Source of the DNA: Crambe crambe
Lineage: Eukaryota > Porifera > Demospongiae > Poecilosclerida > Crambeidae
NCBI GenBank assembly: GCA_963924555.1
Contig: OZ004583.1
Span: 9,190,582 to 9,254,581 of the forward strand
Direction of reading: 5' to 3'
Length of the DNA stretch: 64,000 nt
Shown in pieces: positions 39,501-49,822 of the stretch. The position numbers were made by a program, and so were the translations under genes. The notes below the pieces were generated by a model. The model was not told the DNA's origin, made no database searches, and worked only from the letters and a program-made list of their open reading frames with translations. The first letter of the stretch is position 1, and every line of letters starts with the position of its first letter.

Positions 39501-41045
39501 TGCGTGTGATGACTTTGGATGAGTGTGCTAGACTAGCAGCAAAGCTTGGAATTGATCCCCAGGAAGAGCTGCAGGAGGCACTGTGGTTTCTCCATCACTG
39601 TGTGGGGCTAATCCTATATTACCCGAAGCTAGATGTGCTCAAGGATACAGTGATTTGCGATGTGCAGGTCGTATTTGATAGTGTCACCAAGCTTGTCAAG
39701 AATACATTCACACTTGATAAAGTCACTCCTACAAGAGTGGATGAGTTCAGGGAGAAAGCTCAGTTCACTATGGAGGACATAGAGAACAGTGCATCCAGTG
39801 GTACTGATGCCACCATCCCATTGGATAAACTAGTAAAACTTCTCGAATACCTCAACATTTTGACACGCTTCACTCCCACAAAAGCCAGAAGTGGAGAAGT
39901 TACTTACTTCATGCCTAGTATCTTAAGAAGTGCTAGAGCAGATGACTTGAAAGTCCGTACCTCCCGTAAGGACCCTGCTCCTCTTATGCTGCGATACAAT
40001 TGTGGCTACGTCCCCTTTGGTGTGTTCTCCTACATGATCACCAATATCGTATCTAAGCAACCAAAATGGCGCTTGATAGAAGATAAAATATGGAAGAACA
40101 AGGTCCAATTCCACGTTGGAAGTGATTATGATAACGTCACTCTTATCTCTCGTCCACTGTACATTGAAGTTGTAGTTTCACGAAGTTCAAATCCTCAGAC
40201 TCCAACGAAAGTGCTGTGTGCCCACATCCGACAGGTGGTCCTGTCCACCCTTAAAATAGAGAGAAACTTCACCAGGGACTTCAAATTTGCCTTCGAATGC
40301 CCTGCCCACTCAGGGAGGGACCATCTTTGTGTGCTAGCCAGTGAGACTGCCAGACAGATGGAGTGCTTGAAGAACCCTAAGAAAATACTACCAATCCCTT
40401 TAAAGGATTCTCGATGTATGGTGTGGTTTGAAGAGGTAAGACAAATGCTGTTACTCAATATACAGAACTTATCTCAAATGCTTTCAGTCTAGCACTGATG
40501 ATGAAAGACATGCAAGTGAAGCTACTCCACAATCACTCAGTAAGTATCTTTATCTACCACTTCCATTGAAATTCACTCTCTCACATTTGTAGGAGATAGT
40601 TTGCCGACAAATATGGATGAGAAGGAGCTGAGTGAGTATGACTGTTCAAGACATGCCTTTTCCATATTTAGCTGTATTATGTCTACAGCATCTGATGATC
40701 ATGGTGAGGTGTTGGATTCGGTGGAGTCTCTTTCTGCTCAATGGAGACGACTCTCTAGCAAACTTCGCCTCAAAGGATCCTCACTGAATAGAATTGAGGA
40801 AAATAACCGAGACTGCATGATGTGTCTGGATAAGGCTTTGGTGGAGTGGTTGAACCTGAACTACAACCATTCAAAGTACGGGAGACCAAGCTGGAAGAGA
40901 TTGGCCACAGCTGTGAAGGAGCTGGATTATGCACTCTTTGAAAAGATAGTCTGGGAACATCAAGGTTAGTGTGGCTGCATAATAATTGTACTTGTGTTGA
41001 TTTAGTGTACAATGATTCTCTGCAGCTGAGACTACTGCATGTTGA
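36577..41045 (+). CDS. Gene B: 2A leader, three PDZ, Roc-COR, death domain
   Basis: Ten exons fit in phase (36577-36868, 37026-37373, 37428-37630, 37685-37807, 37861-37917, 38005-38140, 38250-40435, 40488-40539, 40593-40964, 41026-41045), giving 1262 residues. Residues 1-97 form a leader: a hydrophobic start (FFLLGLCVSLL), a basic stretch, then FLLGILFLSGDVELNPGP. This is a 2A ribosome-skipping motif with the expected break between residues 89 and 90. PDZ1 (about 100-185) has FGFTMIGGDHLG. PDZ2 (about 192-280) has FGFSLGESALG across an intron. PDZ3 (about 283-385) has FGFKISGG. The Roc domain has P-loop GLPRSGKT near 419, G3 DTGGHAEF and G4 GTHLDK. The COR-like part includes AAWLMLSLYIRRKDLRVMTL. 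A death domain spans about 1133-1256, and the protein ends AETTAC. PDZ domains would tether C-terminal peptides of membrane or scaffold proteins; the signalling role is inferred. The ATG was chosen because gene C conserves the residues from this Met onward. Confidence 0.85.
36820..36846 (+). promoter_or_regulatory. 2A ribosome-skipping motif, gene B
   Basis: Codons for GDVELNPGP match the 2A consensus D(V/I)ExNPG-P, in which the ribosome releases the nascent chain at Gly and resumes at Pro. A leucine-rich helix-like stretch (FLLGILFLS) precedes it, as in active 2A sequences. Such motifs at N-termini of invertebrate NLR proteins and in non-LTR retrotransposons are known. Activity here is not shown. 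Confidence 0.8.
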
Positions 41046-41345
41046 CAGCATGACAGCCAATCTACTCACTGAGCAATGGATTTTTTATACTTACTGCTGT
41101 GCAATACAAATGGAATAGATTGTGTAGCATTTAGCTTCTCCTTCTTATCATAGCTAGATAGCTAGCTACTTTTATTCTTGCTAGCTACAATTCAAATTCT
41201 CATTTTCTGTCATGAAAAATTTTTGAATCTCTACAATCATATCCCACTTCCTGCATGAATACACCAAGGCTTGGGGGATTTGTTAAGTAGGTGGAGTTTT
41301 CTTCCTTTCAGGCTATATATAATATATGCTTCCTAGTTATTGCAG

Positions 41346-41463
41346 AGCTCACAAGATTCTCAGGTATGGTCTAGCTTCTTCTTTTTGCCTTTTACCCTAT
41401 AACACTATTCATGTATATTGAGTAAGCAGGTGACCAGAAAACATCCTTTTCAACTGCCAGTAT
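41346..41463 (+). pseudogene. Relic of the alternative 3' exons after gene B
   Basis: An 18-nt segment (41346-41363) between TTGCAG and GTATGG matches the microexon after gene C. A second piece starting at 41430 after AGTAAGCAG reads DQKTSFSTAS, identical to the start of the methyltransferase exon after gene C. Homology stops at about 41463, where other sequence takes over and the methyltransferase is missing. If spliced in, it would give gene B a short unrelated tail ending at a stop near 41550. Confidence 0.7.
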
Positions 41464-41815
41464 TAGAATGGATCATGTTAAATCCAGGCGTAGAAGAGAG
41501 AGGGAGAGAGCTCAGCGTGCTTCCGAGACCGCTGAACATGAGATAAGGTAACTCAAACACAGAGAAAACTGAGACAGGTTTGGAGCACTTGAGGGCTAGT
41601 GCAAGTCAGCGGTTGACAGCTGAGGAAAGAGAGGACAGAGGTTATGTTCAGAGACTACTAGACTGTCAGAGGAAAGAGATGCCAGGCTCAAAATCCTGAG
41701 AGAGAGAGAAATATCGTCTTCAGAAAAGAAGTGAGAGGTCATCTTCAGAAACAGCTGAGGAGAGACAGGCTAGGCTGCAGAAAATGAGCAACTATCAAGC
41801 TACATCCTGTCTTTA
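41464..41815 (+). mobile_element. Remnant of a mobile-element ORF with arginine/glutamate repeats
   Basis: Plus-strand fragments in changing frames read RRRRERERAQRASETAEHE, SASQRLTAEERED and SERSSSETAEERQARLQKMS. Repeated RERAQRASETAEERQARL-like units are familiar from the N-terminal part of helicase-type (Helitron-like or PIF1-like) mobile-element ORFs in invertebrates. Stops and frameshifts make it a relic. It begins exactly where homology to the gene C locus is lost. Confidence 0.5.
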
Positions 41816-41958
41816 GCTAGTAGAATTTGCGCATGTGCAAGATAAATTCAAGCGAGCAAAATAAAATGGTCTTAAATTTTGCGAGCACGAATATAATTCT
41901 GTACTGTTGGCAAATTTTGTGAAAGCCAAGACACACCCGAATTTTGGTATGTTCTACA

Positions 41959-44900
41959 ATGCTTTCGGGATCCTGTTATCGGTTTGTTTTGCTGGGCCTG
42001 TGTATATCTTTGCTGCGTCAATGGTGCGAGTGGAAGGGGGAGGGGCAGGTCCAGGATAAGACCAGCTGTAATCTAGCTGTCAAACACCTCTTGCATGGCC
42101 ACTTGAGGAAGACGAGACTATGGAGGAGAGTAGTGGGAGAAACTCGCCACTCCAGAGGAAAGGGCAGACCAGCTTGGTTCCTGTTGGGTATCCTGTTACT
42201 CTCTGGGGATGTGGAGTTGAATCCTGGACCCAAGACTAGAACAGCTGATAAAGGTAGTTATAGATATCCGATATTTAATTTTACTGTGTATTTGACCATA
42301 GATAGAATAGACACGGAACAGGATTGGAAACTTAATACTACCATGCACGTGCTATCCGTGTTTGCCAGGAAATTTTGGCGCGAGATACGAATACATAGTT
42401 AAGAATGAGTTCTGCAAAAGATATCAGAGCGGATATTAGTCTAGTAGCTTAATATTACCTGGGCTAGAGTGTTTCCATGTGTTTTTATAAAAATAATAAA
42501 ATTTGAGACTATATCTAGCTAGATAGTACAAATCTATGAGAGATTCAGTATCTCAAGTTTTGAAGGATGAAGAGTTTAGTCTTCCTCTCTGGCCATCGAT
42601 GCCCGTTCTTGTGCAGAGAGAGTGGATAATAAGAAACTTTACCTTCCAAACTTCTATAGAAGAAAATTGCTACAAAAGCACTTGCACTCATAGCTCTAGT
42701 CCCACAAAGTCTGTACCTCTCTTCCTCAGAAAATGTATTGTGACAATAGGGCTAAATTCTCTATGGTTACAACGCAGATAACATGCACGAATGTATTAGC
42801 TTAATGGGTGTGATGTCACATGACGTAGGCAGTTTCCAATCCTGTTCCGTGTCTAATATCCCTTGAAAATATGTTGTTTTAGTTACTCTGTGACTGTTCC
42901 AGATTATGCATCTCCACCAACTACATCTCCTTCTTCCAACCTATCAATTGCTGACCACTTCAAAGTCACTCAAGTCCTGAAAGCCCTTGATAATAAGCAG
43001 TTGATACACCTGGGCACTGCACTGGGGCTGGAGTATCCACACTTGAAGAGGATGCAGACCTTGCCTGAGGACATGGTAGCTGCATGGTTGAACATGAAAG
43101 ACGAGGTGATGGACACCAGTGGTACTCCCACCTGGTCCAGTTTGGTCAAAGCTCTAGAGGACACCAATCAAAAAGACGTTGCTTCTCGCATCAAGGAAGG
43201 TAAGTTTAAGCCACCCATTAGCTTAATACAATTGTTGTGATCACTGACCATAATTACCATTACATAACCTTACTGTATACACTGTATGGGATTTCTCCAT
43301 TATGTGGCCAAAGAATGATAGTACAGATGGTTTATAGTGTACCTTCTTTTTTTGAAACATACATTCAAAGCAGCTAGTCCCATAGACAGTCTACAGTCAC
43401 ATCATTGGCCCATAAGGGGTTGTCCCATTTGTTTGCCAGGAGGGAAGCTAATAATCATTTGTAGAATACCCTGGTACTGCTTGCCATGCCTCCAGTTGCA
43501 GAGAAGATCAGTGGATGCATGCTTGACATCTCGTATTCTTTTCTCATAAACTTTTTTTTTTCTCTCTTTCATGCTTTCGGTAAACATTTGCAAGTGAGCT
43601 ATTGCTGTTAGATGGAGCATGGGGTTAAATACTCTCACATCACAAAAGCATCTCCTCATGTTTGCCTCCCCAAAAATCATTTACAGAGATGTCCAGCCTA
43701 GCTCCATCCTGGGTGTTAGTGGATTTTAACCTGAATGTTTCCATGGTTAAAGGTTGTAGATCTGGTTCAGTACTCACTTGACAGACTTCTGTGAGCAATT
43801 TGGCCCTTATCTTTTTGTGCCTAAGGATGGGGAAATCACCCCTGGGACAGGATAGGGCGTGTTCTACTGAGCTTAATGGGCGTGATGTCACGTGACGTAG
43901 GCAGTTTCCAATCCTGTTCCGTGTCTAATATCCCTTGAAAATATGAATATAATAGTTGTTTTAGTTACTCTGTGACTGTTCCAGATTATGCATCTCCACC
44001 AACTACATCTCCTTCTTCCAACCTATTAACAACTGCTGACCACTTCAAAGTCACTCAAGTCCTGAAAGCCCTTGATAATGTGCATTTGATACGCCTGGGC
44101 ACTGCACTGGGGCTGAAGTATCCACGCTTGAGGAGGATGCAGACCTTGCCTGATGACTTGATATTTGCATGGTTGAACATGGAAGACGAGGTGATGGACA
44201 CCAGTGGTATTCCCACCTGGTCCAGTTTGGTCAAAGCTCTAGAGGACACCGATCAAAATGACGTTGCTTCTCGTATCAAGGAAGGTAAGTTTAAGCCACC
44301 CATTAGCTTAATACAATTGTTGTGATCACTGACCATAATTACCATTACATAACCTTACTGTATACACTGTATGGGATTTCTCCATTATGTGGCCAAAGAA
44401 TGATAGTACAGATGGTTTATAGTCTACCTTCTTTTTTTGAAACATACATTCAAAGCAGCTAGTCCCATAGACAGTCTACAGTCACATCATTGGCCCATAG
44501 GGGTTGTCCCATTTGTTTGCCAGGAGGGAAGCTAATAATCATTTGTAGAATACCCTGGTACTGCTTGCCATGCCTCCAGTTGCAGAGAAGATCAGTGGTG
44601 TGAAGGATGCATGCTTGACATCTCGTATTCTTTTCTCATAAACTTTTTTTTTCTCTCTTTCATGCTTTCGGTAAACATTTGCAAGTGAGCTATTGCTGTT
44701 AGATGGAGCATGGGGTTAAATACTCTCACATCACAAAAGCATCTCCTCATGTTTGCCTCCCCAAAAATCATTTACAGAGATGTCCAGCCTAGCTCCATCC
44801 TGGGTGTTAGTGGATTTTAATCTGAATGTTTCCGTGGTTAAAGGTTGTAGATCTGGTTCAGTACTCACTTGACAGACTTCTGTGAGCAATTTGGCCCTTA

Positions 44901-47900
44901 TCTTTTTGTGCCTAAGGATGGGGAAATCACCCCTGGGACAGGATAGGGCGTGTTCTACTGAGAAAGTGTTGCCACCAGTCATATCACAAAGCAAGTGCAT
45001 CATGGAAGGCCCCTTTGTGTACGTAGCTTGGATCCAAAATCTGCAATGGGAAGAGCAGTTAACCAGCTAGAGGCACCCTTTTCAGAAGCAAACTCTACAG
45101 ATCTCCTCTTCCCCTGCCATCCATCATCTAATACCAGGCCTAGCTAGCTAGAGGATCGAGCTCTGACAAAGATCCACTGAGGTTGAGATGTGCTAAACTT
45201 GCTTGAAGGATGGGGCGCCAGCTAAATTAACAACTAGTTAAATTAGTTTGCTAGTTGGTGATCGTGTCAGATAATTTTTTTTTTTTTTTTTTTTTTTTGA
45301 AGATTGCAATTTTCACGAATGTACTCTCCTTTCGCGAATTCATGAAATATCGAAAATTAAGTGCTATATTATGGTACACTATTGGAAAGCTCTCACTCTT
45401 TTGAGACCTAAATCAAAGTTTATAGGGGGTAGTATATACTAACCCATTAATTTTTATGTTTGTCAGCTCCACACACAGATCCACTTCATGGGGAGATCCA
45501 GCGACACAAAGAAGCTTGTATTAAGATCATTGAAGAGAAACTGAGTGTCGACATAGACATAATCAGGCTGGTTTATTTTGGCCTTCCTCGGTCAGGGAAG
45601 ACATCCACTATGCGTCGCTTGATGGGGGACATGTTGAATATTCTCATTGCCATGAAAGAGAAGGAAGAACCTAGCACTGGAGTGGCAGACGTAAAGCAGA
45701 TATTTGTCAGGAATATCTATTCTGAAGTGGGAACGATCATATCAAGTAAGTGGTCCAGAGCTGACCTGCAGGAAGAAGCTGCAATGCTCACTCAGTTCTT
45801 CTACCAAGTTGCTGAGCATAGTGCTGCAAAGAATCCCTCGTCACAAGGAAAGCCTCCTTCAACAGGAAAAGCTACTGCACAAATATCACCAACCACAGAC
45901 TTCAGCACTTCTAATCCCTCATTGTCTAGTGCCTCTAATCCCCTGTCATCAAATAAAGAAACGAGTAGAGACAAGGGTGCAGATATTGATGAGATGTTCT
46001 CGGCTTTCGAAGAAGCAATAAAAACCAACAGTTTGGACAAGGTTAAGTACTTATTGGAAGATACAACCCTGCTCATCAACACAGACACTGGTGGCCATGC
46101 TGAGTTTCTGGAAATGCATGCTGCACTCGTCATGGGACCATCCCTTTATCTTCTCTTCAGCCGATTGACCGACAAACTGGAGAGCCTCTTCAAAGTGTAT
46201 TACACAAATGAAGAAGGAAAGTCGAGTGAAAAAGAAGATTCTACCTTGACCATGGAAGAAGTTTTCTTCCAAGCTCTATCAAGCATCGCATGTTTTAGTG
46301 GGTCATCTCCTGATGTCAGTGACACCGTTTCAGGGGCACCTGCTGAAAATTGCAAGCAGACAAAGTACTGCACCAGTCACTCCGAATCCAAGGCCCTCTT
46401 TGTGGGGACACACCTGGATAAGATAAATCAGCGAAAGTTAAAGAAGAAGGATGAGCTCCTTCAGAAGAAGGTGACATGTACAAGCTTCTACACGAAAGGG
46501 ATTATTGAACGTGCTTCTGAAGATCAACTCATGCTTGCAGTGAATAATTACAGTGGTGATCAGGAAGAGATAGAAGAGGTCAGAAATATCCTAGACAGGA
46601 TAATCAAGAATCGCTTCAAAAAGATCAGGATTCCAGCAGCCTGGCTGATGTTGAGTCTCTATATTCGCAGGAAGGATTTGCGTGTGATGACATTGGATGA
46701 GTGTGCTAGACTAGCAGCAAAGCTTGGAATTGATCCCCAGGAAGAGCTGCAGGAGGCACTGTGGTTTCTCCATCACTGTGTGGGGCTAATCCTATATTAC
46801 CCGAAGCTAGATGTGCTCAAGGATACAGTGATTTGCAATGTGCAGGTCATATTTGATAGCGTCACCAAGCTCATCAAGAATACATTCACACTTGATAAAG
46901 TCACTCCTACAAGAGTGGATGAGTTCAGGGAGAAAGCTCAGTTCACTATGGAGGACATAGAGAACAGTGCATCCAGTGGTACTGATGCCACCATCCCATT
47001 GGATAAACTAGTAAAACTTCTCGAATACCTCAACATTTTGACACGCTTCACTCCCACAAACGTCAGAAGCGGAGAAGTTACTTACTTCATGCCTAGTATC
47101 TTAAGAAGTGCTAGAGCAGATGACTTGAAAGTCCGTACCTCCCGTAAGGACCCTGCTCCTCTTATGCTGCGATACAATTGTGGCTACGTCCCCTTTGGTG
47201 TGTTCTCCTACATGATCACCAATATCGTATCTAAGCAAACAAAATGGCGTTTGATAGAAGATAAAATATGGAAGAACAAGGTCCAATTCCACGTTGGAAG
47301 TGATTATGATAAAGTCACTCTTATCTCTCGTCCACTGTACATTGAAGTTGTAGTTTCACGAAGTTCAAATCCTCAGACTCCAACAAAAGTGCTGTGTGCC
47401 CACATCCGACAAGTGGTATTATCCACCCTTAAAATAGAGAAAAACTTCACCAGGGACTTCAAGTTTGCCTTCGAATGCCCTGCCCACTCAGGGAGGGACC
47501 ATCTTTGTGTGCTAGCCAGTGAGACTGCCAGACAGATGGAATGCTTGAAGAACCCTAAGAAAATACGACCAATCCCTTTAAAGGATTCTCGATGTATGGT
47601 GTGGTTTGAAGAGGTATGACAAATACTGTTATTCACTATACAGAACTTATCTCAAATGTTGTTTTTTTTTTACTTTCAGTCTAGCACTGATGATGAAAGA
47701 CATGCAAGTGAAGCTACTCCACAATCACTCGGTAAGTATCTATAGCCACCACCTCCATTGAAATTCACTCTCTCACATTTGTAGGGGATAGTTTGCCGGC
47801 AAATATGGATGAGAAGGAGCTGAGTGAGTATGACTGTTCAAGACATGCCTTTTCCATATTTAGCTGTATTATGTCTACAGGATCTGATGATCATGGTGAG

Positions 47901-48236
47901 GTGTTGGATTCAGTGAAATCTCTTTCTGCTCAATGGAGACGACTCTCTAGCAAATTAGGGCTTGAAATATCCTCACTGGATAGAATTGAGAAAGATAACC
48001 CTGGAGACTGCATGATGTGTCTGGACAAGGCCTTAGTGGAGTGGTTGAACCTGAACTACAACTGTTCAAAGCATGGGAGACCAAGCTGGAAGAGATCGGC
48101 CACAGCTGTGAAGGATCTGGATTATGCACTCTTTGAAAGAATAGTCAAGGAACATCAGGGTTAGTGTGGATGTATGCATGGAGCTTACGATTTAGTGTAC
48201 ATATACTTCCATGCAGCTGAGACCACCTCGTGTTGA
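41959..48236 (+). CDS. Gene C: 2A leader, two death domains, Roc-COR, death domain
   Basis: Seven exons fit in phase (41959-42253, 42903-43199, 43985-44284, 45467-47613, 47680-47731, 47785-48159, 48217-48236), giving 1161 residues. The leader (98 residues) is nearly identical to that of gene B and carries GDVELNPGP. Exons 2 and 3 are symmetric phase-1 duplicates, each one death domain (residues about 99-197 and 198-297; shared LGTALGL and PTWSSLVKALEDT). Exon 4 encodes the Roc-COR chassis with P-loop GLPRSGKT, G3 DTGGHAEF and G4 GTHLDK. It differs from gene B by a few dozen substitutions and a shorter Ser/Pro-rich insert after the first Roc part. A third death domain occupies about 1031-1155, and the protein ends AETTSC. 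An alternative ending into a methyltransferase exon is described separately. Three death domains suggest homotypic assembly, as in apoptosis or innate signalling; this is inferred. Confidence 0.8.
42205..42231 (+). promoter_or_regulatory. 2A ribosome-skipping motif, gene C
   Basis: The same GDVELNPGP as in gene B, preceded by FLLGILLLS. Synonymous and nearby changes between the two copies leave the motif intact, which suggests selection. Confidence 0.8.
42799..44960 (+). repeat. Tandem duplication, about 1.07-1.09 kb unit
   Basis: Unit 1 (about 42799-43869) and unit 2 (about 43870-44960) are head-to-tail copies beginning GCTTAATGGG-GTGATGTCAC. Each holds one death-domain exon of gene C plus about 670 bp of intron containing a retroelement fragment on the minus strand. 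Small indels separate the copies. Confidence 0.9.
43402..43871 (-). mobile_element. Retroelement ORF fragment, copy 1
   Basis: Minus-strand frames read SVEHALSCPRGDFPILRH, then LLTEVCQVSTEPDLQPLT, DGARLDISVNDFWGG, and after a frame change CDVRVFNPMLHL. These are the conserved blocks of a protein segment that commonly accompanies reverse transcriptases in invertebrate retroelements. It is broken by frameshifts and truncated at its 5' side by the tandem duplication junction, so it is a relic within an intron of gene C. Confidence 0.6.
44480..45075 (-). mobile_element. Retroelement ORF fragment, copy 2 (longer)
   Basis: The same fragment as copy 1, extended at its 5' side by about 110 bp that add KGAFHDALALRYDW in another frame before SVEHALSC. 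The extra sequence shows that this copy lies at the original insertion and copy 1 was made by duplication. Frameshifts are present. Confidence 0.6.
45275..45298 (+). repeat. Poly-T run
   Basis: About 23 T residues in the intron before the Roc-COR exon of gene C. It could be the poly-A tail trace of a minus-strand retroposed element. Confidence 0.85.
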
Positions 48237-48510
48237 CAACATAACAGCCAGCCAATCTAGACTACTCACTGTGTGCAATGGATTTTATAGCTAGCTTACA
48301 TGAACCTCTCCTTCTATATACCACTTCTCAATTTCTTATCATAGCTAGATACTTTATTCTTGCAGTGCTACAATTCATTTTTTATTTTCTCCTGTCATGA
48401 AAAATTTTGAATCTCTACAATTACATCCCACTTCCTGGATACCAAAGCTTGTTAAGTAGGTGGAGTTTTCCTATGACACTACAGACTATTATGTTTCCTA
48501 GTTATTGCAG

Positions 48511-49468
48511 AGCTCACAAGGTTCTCAGGTATGGTCTGCCTAAGCCAGTGCTGATGATGTGTAAGTGAATTAAGTCAGGTCAGCTTCCCCTTTTTGCCTT
48601 TTACCTAAAACACTCTATTCATGTGTATATTGAGTAAGCAGGTGACCAGAAAACATCCTTTTCAACTGCCAGTAATAACTGGGAAGAGGACTTTGACCCC
48701 CACCTCTACCTCACCAGTCGCTATGGACAACCTGGGTCCAACTACAAACCTAATGTTGTCATGGACTTCTTGTTCCAGTCCATACACAACTTTTCCTACT
48801 CCTTACCAACTTACCCTCCAGACATGCGTGTGTTAGAATATGGGTGTGGCCCTGTCCCCATCCACATGACTAGTTTCTGCCGATATGGGGCAGCATCAGA
48901 AGTCGTGTTAGCCGAATATTTGGGAAAGAATCGCCAGGAGGTTGAAAAGTGGTTGCATTGTGACCCAATGATGTTTAATTGGTCGAGTTGTATCAGATAT
49001 ATTGTCAAGAATTTGGAAGGGGGAGATGAATTGGATATTGTCAAACGTGAGGAGAGGATGCGAAAAATCATCAAAGCAGTTATTCCATGTGATATTACTC
49101 AAACTCCTCCTATTGGGTGTGGCTATGAAGGACCATATGATATGATAGCAAGTATTTTTTGTATTGAGGCTGGGAGTCAGACAGAGGAGGAATACTGTGC
49201 TGGTGTGGAGAAACTGGTATCCCTATTGAAACCAGGTGGCTATATTCAGCTTTTTTCTGGGAGATGGGGGAGAAGAGACTCTAATGAGTGTGGTTTCTAC
49301 CTTGTGGGGGACAAGAGGTTTCACAATGTGGCACTCTCTGAAGACTTAGTGAGGGAAGCTCTTGCAAAAGCAAGGTGCAGTCATGTGACCATAAAACAAC
49401 TCTCTGTGTCGTTTGATCCTTCTCTCACTGATATGAATGGATTTATGTTTGTCACTGCTCGAAATTAA
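48511..49468 (+). CDS. NNMT/PNMT-like methyltransferase, probable alternative 3' module of gene C
   Basis: SAM-dependent N-methyltransferase of the NNMT/PNMT/INMT family. The exon 48642-49468 encodes 275 residues from DQKTSFSTAS to the stop. Family features are visible in order: N-terminal DFDPHLYLTSRYG, the SAM motif VLEYGCGPVPIHM, EVEKWLHCDP followed by FNW, the VIPCDITQTPPIG block, an LLKPGGYIQ strand and a C-terminal sheet. No ATG precedes the conserved N-terminal part, so it must be spliced from upstream. An 18-nt microexon (48511-48528) and this exon are both in phase 1, exactly compatible with the third death-domain exon of gene C. Skipping the stop exon 48217-48236 would give a 1436-residue fusion. 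A separate gene with an unseen first exon is the alternative. Confidence 0.75.
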
Positions 49469-49822
49469 TTTTGATGTTTAATTATTATTATCAAAATATT
49501 ACGCATGCGCAGTTGTGTCGGGACTTTCCCGCTTAACCGCTAAGACCTAGAAACCACACCCACTAATACAATCGTATCGCTCACATGCAGAAAGTACATG
49601 TGCGACGTGTCATTCACTTGAGAATTGGAACATCCCTAGAACGGTGTTCTTCAGAGTGTTATTTCTTCTAATATTTAAAGTAAGCTTTAGTCTAGCGTGA
49701 TAGTAGCCTTAAAAGTAGGCGGTTGCAACGTTTGAAGTTATTCGAGCGTTAAATTTAAGGCGGGCTTTAATTAGAATAGGTGTCTGCTCTTTCGTTTTTC
49801 CAGGTAGTGAAAGGAGTAGTTA
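49469..49822. promoter_or_regulatory. Intergenic region and probable UBAP2L promoter
   Basis: The sequence holds ACGCATGCGCAG near 49501, which fits the NRF-1 palindrome GCGCATGCGC. It is otherwise AT-rich with no gene. It separates the methyltransferase stop from the UBAP2L start by about 350 bp. Confidence 0.45.

Noticed and set aside
45801-46272. Minus-strand frames matching those at 38566-39094
   Set aside because: They are duplicated antisense shadows of the Roc exons of genes B and C.
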